A stretch of DNA of 7,944 bases from Betaproteobacteria bacterium (GTDB lineage: Bacteria; Pseudomonadota; Gammaproteobacteria; Burkholderiales; Burkholderiaceae_C), in the NCBI GenBank assembly GCA_947448675.1, contig CANFOR010000131.1, positions 1 to 7,944 on the forward strand. The letters run 5' to 3'. The notes beneath the pieces were generated by a model. The model had not been told where the DNA came from. It worked only from the letters and a program-made list of their open reading frames with translations, and did not search any database. A program made the translations under genes and the position numbers. Of the stretch, positions 1-3,825 are shown piece by piece; the stretch's first letter is position 1; each line of letters begins with the position of its first letter.

Positions 1-154
1 CAGCGCGTTCGCTTGACCGTTGCGGGGGCAGCGCAGGTGGAGGTTTCACGCAGTGTGTGCGAAACTTCTCCTGCTTCCCGTTGAACTGCAGCGTGTGAAC
101 CACACCGCGAGCACCAACGCTGCGCATTTTACGCTGGGTGTGTTCGGCCCAGCC

Positions 155-160
155 TACAAT
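155..160 (+). promoter_or_regulatory. possible -10 box TACAAT ahead of the coiled-coil gene
   Basis: TACAAT matches five of six consensus -10 bases and lies only 9 bases before the ATG at 170. No good -35 hexamer lies 16-18 bases upstream; the nearest candidate, TTTACG at 128-133, is 21 bases away. If used, it would give a nearly leaderless transcript. The rest of positions 1-169 shows no recognisable gene. This is a weak call based on sequence alone. Confidence 0.25.
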
Positions 161-169
161 CGCGCAGAC

Positions 170-430
170 ATGGCAAACCTCCAGCCCTCCTCTTCTCACA
201 ATGTCTCACAGGTCGACCACATCGTCGACCGCGTCGAGCGTTTGCTCTTGCGCCACGAAGAACTGCAGCGCACCAATGCCCTGCTGGCCCAGCAGCTCGA
301 CACCATCACCCAAGAGCGCGACTCGCTCAAGTCGCGCCTGTCGGCGGCGCGCTCGCGCGTTGACGCCCTGCTCGAACGCCTGCCCGAAGTGATGGGCAAA
401 GCAATGGGCAAAGAAAGCACCAGCCCATGA
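170..430 (+). CDS. small coiled-coil protein upstream of zapA (ZapB/TIGR02449-like)
   Basis: This encodes an 86-residue cytoplasmic protein. After a polar N-terminus of about 12 residues, residues 13-70 form one continuous predicted coiled coil with leucine, valine and isoleucine at heptad-like positions (for example VDRVERLLLRHEELQ and QQLDTITQERDSLKSRL). It has no signal peptide or membrane segment. Many proteobacteria carry a short coiled-coil gene of this kind next to zapA, often annotated as TIGR02449, DUF904 or ZapB-like, so a role near the FtsZ ring is inferred from context. The ATG at 170 is preferred because it gives the usual small size; the frame stays open upstream to a TTG at 20, but that extension is low-complexity and unlike a protein domain. 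No Shine-Dalgarno sequence precedes the ATG. The stop overlaps the zapA start (ATGA), which implies translational coupling. The specific family name is uncertain. Confidence 0.75.
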   Translation: MANLQPSSSHNVSQVDHIVDRVERLLLRHEELQRTNALLAQQLDTITQERDSLKSRLSAARSRVDALLERLPEVMGKAMGKESTSP

Positions 431-795
431 CGGCCAAACAACTTGAAGTGCAAATCATGGGCCAGAGCTATTTGCTCGGCTGCCCGGAGGGCGGGCAGTC
501 GCGCCTGCTCGACGCCGTAGAGCGGGTCGACTCGGCCATGTGCAAAATCCGCGATGGCGGCAAGATCAAGGCGCGCGACCGCATTGCCGTGCTGGCCGCG
601 CTGAACATGGCTTTTGAGGTGTCGGAACGCGAGGCCGCAGTGAGCGCGTCACATTTTGCGGCTTCCGGCTTTGCGGCTTCCGGCTTTGCCAACACCGAAG
701 CACCGGCAGACAACGGCGCGGTACACGATGCGCGCTTAGACACGCTATTGCAGCGTTTAGACAACGCTTTAGCAGGCGACGGGCAGCTGCTTTAG
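427..795 (+). CDS. zapA: cell division protein ZapA
   Basis: ZapA is a cytoplasmic protein that binds FtsZ, crosslinks its protofilaments and stabilises the division ring. The 122-residue product has the family core: the N-terminal beta part with IMGQSYLLGCPEGG (residues 10-23), then LLDAVERVDSAMCKIRDGGK (27-46) and the RIAVLAALNMAFE helix (52-64). The C-terminal part is unusual. The expected long coiled-coil helix is interrupted by a repeated FAASG linker (residues 77-86) and an alanine- and proline-containing stretch before a last helix, LDTLLQRLDNAL (104-115). The start codon overlaps the upstream stop as ATGA with no strong ribosome binding site, consistent with coupling to the coiled-coil gene. 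Three TTA leucine codons near the 3' end contrast with the CTG/CTC use elsewhere in the gene. A TATAAT box begins 4 bases after the stop. Identification is by sequence recognition; the function of the altered tail is unknown. Confidence 0.93.
   Translation: MTAKQLEVQIMGQSYLLGCPEGGQSRLLDAVERVDSAMCKIRDGGKIKARDRIAVLAALNMAFEVSEREAAVSASHFAASGFAASGFANTEAPADNGAVHDARLDTLLQRLDNALAGDGQLL
655..689 (+). repeat. 15-bp in-frame tandem repeat (about 2.3 copies) in zapA
   Basis: The unit TTTGCGGCTTCCGGC occurs exactly twice (655-669 and 670-684), followed by the first five bases of a third copy. It encodes FAASG-FAASG-FA and is a whole number of codons, so gain or loss of a unit keeps the frame. It lies in the linker between the ZapA core and its last helix. 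Identical copies suggest a recent slippage duplication. Confidence 0.9.
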
Positions 796-798
796 CGC

Positions 799-804
799 TA
801 TAAT
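799..804 (+). promoter_or_regulatory. consensus -10 box (TATAAT) for the rpsU leader
   Basis: A perfect TATAAT follows the zapA TAG stop by three bases and would start RNA near 811. No convincing -35 hexamer is seen 16-18 bases upstream (776-781 reads GCGACG-like sequence), and there is no TGn extended -10. Upstream, TTAG motifs recur at 736, 757, 769 and 792. The likely target is rpsU, since the RNA would run into it 120 bases later. Confidence 0.5.
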
Positions 805-808
805 CCTA

Positions 809-883
809 GGCTTTGCTGGCAAACCCCAACGGCCTGATCACCTTTTGAGTTGGGGACCCCCGCCGACACTGCCCGCCAAGGCC
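809..883 (+). ncRNA. structured RNA segment, probable rpsU 5' leader or small RNA
   Basis: Pairing is visible by eye. An outer stem joins GGCTTTG (809-815) with CAAGGCC (877-883), with one G-U pair. It continues as GGC (818-820) with GCC (871-873). Inside is a strong hairpin, CCCCAAC (824-830) with GTTGGGG (849-855), which can extend by TCA (838-840) with TGA (846-848) across a bulge. The element lies immediately downstream of a TATAAT box and upstream of rpsU, with no intrinsic terminator between them. It could be a regulatory leader of rpsU or a processed small RNA. The position after zapA recalls 6S RNA (ssrS) synteny, but only about 120 bases are available before rpsU against about 180 for 6S RNA. 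The identity is not established. Confidence 0.4.
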
Positions 884-930
884 CGATCTCCTTAGCGTAC
901 AGAGCGGCACATTATTGAAACCATTACGTA

Positions 931-1143
931 ATGACGACCATCCGTGTAAAAGAAAACGAGCCCTTTGACGTGGCCCTGCGCCGCTTTAAGCGCACCATTG
1001 AAAAGCTCGGCCTTTTGACCGACCTGCGCGCCCGCGAGTTCTACGAAAAACCCACCGCTGAACGCAAGCGCAAGAAGGCAGCAGCCGTCAAGCGCCACTA
1101 CAAGCGCGTGCGCTCGATGCAACTGCCTAAAAAGCTGTACTAA
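931..1143 (+). CDS. rpsU: 30S ribosomal protein bS21
   Basis: bS21 is a small, very basic protein of the 30S subunit platform, near the anti-Shine-Dalgarno end of 16S rRNA, and is needed for efficient initiation. The 70-residue product is full length and recognisable throughout: [20 protein letters not shown] at the start, then the [22 protein letters not shown] central part and the [10 protein letters not shown] tail typical of betaproteobacteria. The start is fixed by this conserved N-terminus. No Shine-Dalgarno sequence lies in the 20 bases before the ATG (the region reads AAACCATTACGTA), which is notable for a ribosomal protein gene. A structured leader with its own -10 box lies upstream and an intrinsic terminator lies downstream, so the gene looks largely monocistronic with some read-through into yqeY. 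Confidence 0.97.
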
Positions 1144-1164
1144 GCCCTGCCCTTGCGGCACCAC

Positions 1165-1205
1165 AAAGCCTGCTTGGGGTCACCCACAGCAGGCTTTTTG
1201 TTTTT
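1165..1205 (+). terminator. intrinsic terminator after rpsU
   Basis: The stem AAAGCCTGC (1165-1173) pairs with GCAGGCTTT (1189-1197). The loop holds a second short stem, TGGG (1175-1178) with CCCA (1183-1186). The sequence then runs TTTTTGTTTTT (1195-1205). It ends 27 bases before the yqeY start, leaving little room for a separate promoter. E. coli has a comparable terminator between rpsU and dnaG that lowers distal expression. Confidence 0.88.
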
Positions 1206-1232
1206 CAGTTCCCCACCCCAGCGAGTACCACC

Positions 1233-1694
1233 ATGAGCCTCAAAGACACCATCACCGACGACATGAAGAACGCCATGCGCGCCAAAGACACGCTGCGTCT
1301 GGGCACGATTCGCCTGCTCACCTCGGCCATGAAGCAAAAAGAGGTGGACGAGCGCGTCACGCTCGACGACGCCATGGTCGTTGCCATCGTTGACAAAATG
1401 CTCAAGCAGCGCAAAGACAGCATCGAGGCTTTTGAAAAAGCGGGCCGCCAAGACCTGGCCGACGTGGAAATTGCCGAGGTGAAAGTGCTGCAGGTCTACC
1501 TGCCTGCGCGCCTGTCCGCCGACGAAGTGCACGCCGAGGTGAAAAGCATCGTCGCCTACCTGTCCACCGAGCTGGGCCGCCCCGCAGGCCCCGGCGACAT
1601 GGGCAAAGTGATGGCAGCCGTGAAAGCCCAGCTCGCAGGCAAGGCCGACATGGGCCAGGTCTCGGTCGCGGTGAAGGCAGCTTTAACGTCGTAA
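1233..1694 (+). CDS. GatB/YqeY domain-containing protein
   Basis: The product is 153 residues, close to the usual 147-151 for stand-alone YqeY proteins. It is a helical cytoplasmic protein related to the tail domain of GatB, the glutaminyl/asparaginyl-tRNA amidotransferase subunit, which contacts tRNA. Family hallmarks are the N-terminal MKNAMRAKDTLRLGTIRLLTSAMKQKEVD (residues 11-39), the central LKQRKDSIEAFEKAGRQDL (57-75) and EVKVLQVYLPARLS (82-95), and the C-terminal GDMGKVMAAVKAQLAGKADMGQVS segment. The last of these resembles the GatB tail helix bundle. A role in tRNA-linked amidation or quality control is inferred from homology and is not proven for free-standing YqeY. The gene follows rpsU, as in many bacteria, behind an intrinsic terminator. 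No good Shine-Dalgarno sequence is visible. dnaG and rpoD, which often follow, are absent here. Confidence 0.92.
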   Translation: MSLKDTITDDMKNAMRAKDTLRLGTIRLLTSAMKQKEVDERVTLDDAMVVAIVDKMLKQRKDSIEAFEKAGRQDLADVEIAEVKVLQVYLPARLSADEVHAEVKSIVAYLSTELGRPAGPGDMGKVMAAVKAQLAGKADMGQVSVAVKAALTS

Positions 1695-1706
1695 ATACCA
1701 CGCAAA

Positions 1707-1770
1707 GTTGACTCCTCAGGGGTGACGGCAGCCTTGCGGCAGCTGGCTGCACAGTCAATGAGTGTTTTTT
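1707..1770 (+). terminator. possible terminator-like structure after yqeY
   Basis: An outer stem TTGACT (1708-1713) with AGTCAA (1753-1758) encloses an inner stem GCAGCC (1728-1733) with GGCTGC (1745-1750). A run of six T bases (1765-1770) follows six bases after the outer stem. The T-run is too far from the stem for a textbook terminator, so this is a tentative call for the 3' end of the rpsU-yqeY transcript. Confidence 0.35.
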
Positions 1771-1831
1771 ACCAACGCTACTGTGCATTTGTTCACGTTC
1801 GGGGTTAACCCTCTAACGTATATGGTACCAA

Positions 1832-1860
1832 TTGACTAAATTTACTTCGGGCAATAATAA
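1832..1860 (+). promoter_or_regulatory. probable sigma70 promoter of the PQQ dehydrogenase gene
   Basis: TTGACT (1832-1837, five of six consensus) is followed by an AT-rich -10 region. The choices are AATAAT (1853-1858, five of six, 15-bp spacer) or TAATAA (1855-1860, 17-bp spacer). Transcription would begin around 1865-1868, within a perfect 18-bp palindrome and about 55 bases before the ATG at 1923. The surrounding region 1800-1905 is markedly richer in AT than the coding DNA. This is a pattern-based inference. Confidence 0.45.
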
Positions 1861-1873
1861 ATTTAAATTTATT
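1856..1873. repeat. perfect 18-bp palindrome, candidate operator
   Basis: AATAAATTTAAATTTATT is its own reverse complement across all 18 bases. It overlaps the -10 region and probable start point of the dehydrogenase promoter, a position suited to repression. A second perfect palindrome, GGGTTAACCC (1802-1811), lies about 20 bases upstream of the -35. AT-only palindromes can arise by chance, so operator function is speculative. Confidence 0.45.
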
Positions 1874-1922
1874 TGCACAAGCCCTTCGTTAATTGTTGTC
1901 ACAAAAACCGGAAAGAGACCAT

Positions 1923-3200
1923 ATGAAATACTTTAAGCTTGCCGCGCTAGCGGTTGCGGTTACCTCACTCGGTGCGAGCGTGGCCATTGCCCAGGATCAA
2001 AACCTCTCGACGCTTCAGCGCATGGGCAATACCTCAACGAACATGAACATTGCCAATGTTCCGCAAGAAGGTAAGAATGCTGATGCGATACGGGCAAATT
2101 TGAAAAAAGTCAAACTGCCTGACGGCTTCAAAATTGAACTGTACGCAGTGGTTCCAGATGCGCGTTATATGGCGGTTGCACCTTCCACCAACATGCTCTT
2201 TGTGGGCACCCGCAAAACCACCGTTTGGGCCGTGACCAACCGCAACAACGGCGATGCGGCCACCGAGGTCAAGGCCTTTGCACCGTCTATTAAGTTCAGC
2301 AACCCCAATGGCGTGTGCTTTACCAAAGATGGCTTCCTGATCGTTGCCGAATCCAACCGCATTTTGCACTTCCCCGCAGCCGAATACTTTTACGAGGGTC
2401 CGGACGTAGCAGTCGGCGTCATCGTCCCTGAGGGCAAGCTGATTCCTGTAGAGGAGCAGTCTTTCAACCACACTGGCCGCGTTTGCAAAGTGGACAAAGA
2501 TGGCAAGATTTTTGTCAACCTCGGCCAGCCTTACAACGTGCAACCCGCAGAAAAAGTGGCCTTGTTTGATGAACTGGGTATTGGCGGCATCGTGCGTTAC
2601 AACGGGCTCGATGGCACCGGCCGCATGGTGTATTCCAAGGGCATGCGCAACCCTGCCGGATTGTCCATTGGGCCTAAGGGCGACATCTGGGCCACCGACA
2701 ATCAGGTGGACGGATTGGGTGATGACATTCCCCCAGGCGAGCTGAACAAAATCTCCAAACCAGGCGAGCACTTTGGTTTCCCGTACTACAACGGGCATTT
2801 CAAAGTGGCGGGCTCCCCTGCTGCACCTGACCTGAAGGACATGAAGGAACCTGCTGGCCACATCTACCCGCAAGTTGAGTTCCCTGCCCACCAGGCTCAG
2901 CTGGGTTTGGCCCACTACACGGGTACGGCCTTCCCCAAGAAATACCAAGGCGGCCTCTTTGTGGCGTCCCATGGCTCATGGAACCGCACCGTGCCCAGTG
3001 GCTACCTGATCAACTTCGTGCCGATCAAGGCCGATGGCAATGCAGGCGCGTCAGAAGTGTTTGCCGACGGCTTCTTGGACAAAGTTACCGGCCGGGCTCT
3101 GGCGCGCCCAGTGGACGTAGCCAATTTGCCTGACGGCTCCATCTTGGTGTCTGACGACTACGCTGGCGCCCTGTACCGCATCAGCTACACCGGCAATTGA
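1923..3200 (+). CDS. secreted PQQ-dependent sugar (sorbosone-like) dehydrogenase
   Basis: The 425-residue product is a periplasmic beta-propeller enzyme of the soluble glucose/sorbosone dehydrogenase family, which oxidises sugars or other alcohols or aldehydes with pyrroloquinoline quinone. A Sec signal peptide is evident: MKYFK, a hydrophobic stretch, then cleavage after AIA at about residue 23. Family landmarks are KLPDGFKIELYA (64-75), NPNGVCF..DGFLIVAESNRI (128-147) and FNHTGRVCKVDKDGKIFVNLG (181-201). The histidine at 183 aligns by eye with the catalytic base of soluble glucose dehydrogenase. MRNPAGL (241-247) has the arginine used in PQQ contacts. TDNQVDGLGDDIPPGELN (258-275) and GLFVASHGSWNRTVPSGY (344-361) are typical of the sorbosone dehydrogenase branch. 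The ATG at 1923 is chosen over a TTG at 1893 because it gives a clean signal peptide and has a purine-rich GGAAAGAGA (1910-1918) upstream. Substrate is unknown. The next gene encodes a c-type cytochrome, its likely electron acceptor. No PQQ biosynthesis gene is present in the window. Confidence 0.88.
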   Translation: MKYFKLAALAVAVTSLGASVAIAQDQNLSTLQRMGNTSTNMNIANVPQEGKNADAIRANLKKVKLPDGFKIELYAVVPDARYMAVAPSTNMLFVGTRKTTVWAVTNRNNGDAATEVKAFAPSIKFSNPNGVCFTKDGFLIVAESNRILHFPAAEYFYEGPDVAVGVIVPEGKLIPVEEQSFNHTGRVCKVDKDGKIFVNLGQPYNVQPAEKVALFDELGIGGIVRYNGLDGTGRMVYSKGMRNPAGLSIGPKGDIWATDNQVDGLGDDIPPGELNKISKPGEHFGFPYYNGHFKVAGSPAAPDLKDMKEPAGHIYPQVEFPAHQAQLGLAHYTGTAFPKKYQGGLFVASHGSWNRTVPSGYLINFVPIKADGNAGASEVFADGFLDKVTGRALARPVDVANLPDGSILVSDDYAGALYRISYTGN

Positions 3201-3210
3201 TGGCGGCTGG

Positions 3211-3233
3211 ATCAAAGGCTCCAAGCCTTTGAT
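3211..3233. repeat. perfect 10-bp inverted repeat after the dehydrogenase gene
   Basis: ATCAAAGGCT (3211-3220) pairs with AGCCTTTGAT (3224-3233) around a three-base CCA loop. It starts 11 bases after the dehydrogenase stop and has no T-run, so it is probably not a terminator alone. It may protect the 3' end of the dehydrogenase mRNA. It is followed within 13 bases by a genuine terminator hairpin. Confidence 0.7.
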
Positions 3234-3245
3234 TTCATTCAAAAC

Positions 3246-3274
3246 GGGGCCCATTTGTGGGCCCCTATTTTTTT
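3246..3274 (+). terminator. strong intrinsic terminator between dehydrogenase and cytochrome genes
   Basis: GGGGCCCA (3246-3253) pairs perfectly with TGGGCCCC (3258-3265) around a TTTG loop. TA and seven T bases follow (3268-3274). This is a textbook terminator, yet it ends only 13 bases before the ATG of the cytochrome gene, so that gene must rely on read-through or on a promoter overlapping this region. Confidence 0.9.
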
Positions 3275-3287
3275 AGATGAAAACACC

Positions 3288-3602
3288 ATGAAAAAAGTAC
3301 TTTTGATTTGCTTGTTCTTTCTGGCCTTCAGCAGCTACGCCGATGATGTGGCAGAGGGCCGTGCCAAAGCAGACGTGGCGTGCGCCTTATGCCATGGGGC
3401 CAACGGTATTGCCACACTCCCCAACGCACCCAACCTAGCGGGTCAGCAGGCCATTTACGTGAGCGAGCAACTGCGCAACTACCGCAGTGGCAAACGCCAA
3501 AGCGACATCATGAGCATGATCGCTAAAAGCCTGACGGATGCCGATATTGCCCAATATGCGGCATGGTTTAGCGCCATCAAAGTCAGCGTTGAGACACCAT
3601 GA
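3288..3602 (+). CDS. secreted mono-haem cytochrome c (class I, c553-like)
   Basis: This encodes a 104-residue periplasmic electron carrier of about 86 residues after processing. The N-terminus is a Sec signal peptide (MKK, hydrophobic core LLICLFFLAF, cleavage after SYA at about residue 18). One haem site is present, C32-A-L-C35-H36, in the c553-type setting CALCHGANG. It is followed by PNLAGQQAIYVSEQLRNYRSGKR (48-70), typical of small class I cytochromes that dock to dehydrogenases or oxidases. The sixth ligand is probably Met75 in IMSMIAKSLTDADIAQYAAWFS. The ATG at 3288 is chosen because it starts the signal peptide; a TTG at 3255 would place the start inside the terminator hairpin. No strong Shine-Dalgarno sequence is visible. 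Its place directly after a PQQ-type dehydrogenase gene suggests it accepts electrons from that enzyme. This is inference from context. Confidence 0.88.
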   Translation: MKKVLLICLFFLAFSSYADDVAEGRAKADVACALCHGANGIATLPNAPNLAGQQAIYVSEQLRNYRSGKRQSDIMSMIAKSLTDADIAQYAAWFSAIKVSVETP

Positions 3603-3614
3603 CTCTCCAAGCCA

Positions 3615-3647
3615 CCATGCAAATGCACAAGCAACGCCTTTGCATGG
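3615..3647. repeat. 9-bp inverted repeat after the cytochrome gene
   Basis: CCATGCAAA (3615-3623) pairs with TTTGCATGG (3639-3647) around a 15-base loop, starting 13 bases after the cytochrome stop codon. No T-run follows on either strand. It may mark or protect the mRNA 3' end. A 28-codon frame from the ATG within it is not supported as a gene. Confidence 0.6.
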
Positions 3648-3726
3648 CGAGCAGAATGGCAAAGAATTACCTGCATTTTCCGCACGCAAGGCCGCGCCTC
3701 TAGGCGTAGCAGGGTCAATTTTGCGA

Positions 3727-3758
3727 GGGCGTTAGAGTAGAAAACGGCCGCAACGCCC
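3727..3758. repeat. 7-bp inverted repeat in the convergent intergenic gap
   Basis: GGGCGTT (3727-3733) pairs with AACGCCC (3752-3758) around an 18-base loop. It lies between the convergent cytochrome and pmbA genes and could contribute to termination from the pmbA side, although no clear T-run follows on the minus strand. The gap 3603-3825 has no supported gene. Confidence 0.4.
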
Positions 3759-3776
3759 GTAGAATATGCGTATTAA

Positions 3777-3793
3777 GCTATATATTCTATAGC
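3777..3793. repeat. GCTATA-n5-TATAGC hairpin, Comamonadaceae-type intergenic repeat
   Basis: GCTATA (3777-3782) and TATAGC (3788-3793) flank TATTC. AGAATAT (3761-3767) can alternatively pair with ATATTCT (3782-3788). Short GCTAT-n-ATAGC hairpins between genes are, from memory, common in Comamonadaceae genomes. It lies about 30 bases past the pmbA stop. Function is unknown. Confidence 0.5.
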
Positions 3794-3825
3794 AAACCGA
3801 GTGCAACAACTCCGCCACTGCCCCC

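Noticed and set aside
1..127. Divergent minus-strand reading frame starting at 127 (MRSVGARGVV...) and running off the left edge
   Set aside because: It stays open for about 42 codons but has no Shine-Dalgarno sequence and resembles no protein I know. In GC-rich DNA this length is expected by chance.
805..930. 6S RNA (ssrS) between zapA and rpsU
   Set aside because: Synteny with zapA is suggestive, but only about 120 bases lie between the predicted start and the rpsU ATG, and no long 6S-type hairpin with matching ends was found. It is recorded only as an unnamed structured RNA.
2034..2972. 312-codon minus-strand frame opposite the PQQ dehydrogenase gene
   Set aside because: It is an antisense shadow of a well-supported gene with a signal peptide and family motifs. 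Its translation shows no recognisable domain.
3617..3703. 28-residue frame MQMHKQRLCM... after the cytochrome gene
   Set aside because: It has no ribosome binding site, overlaps an inverted repeat and has no recognisable similarity. It is likely chance.
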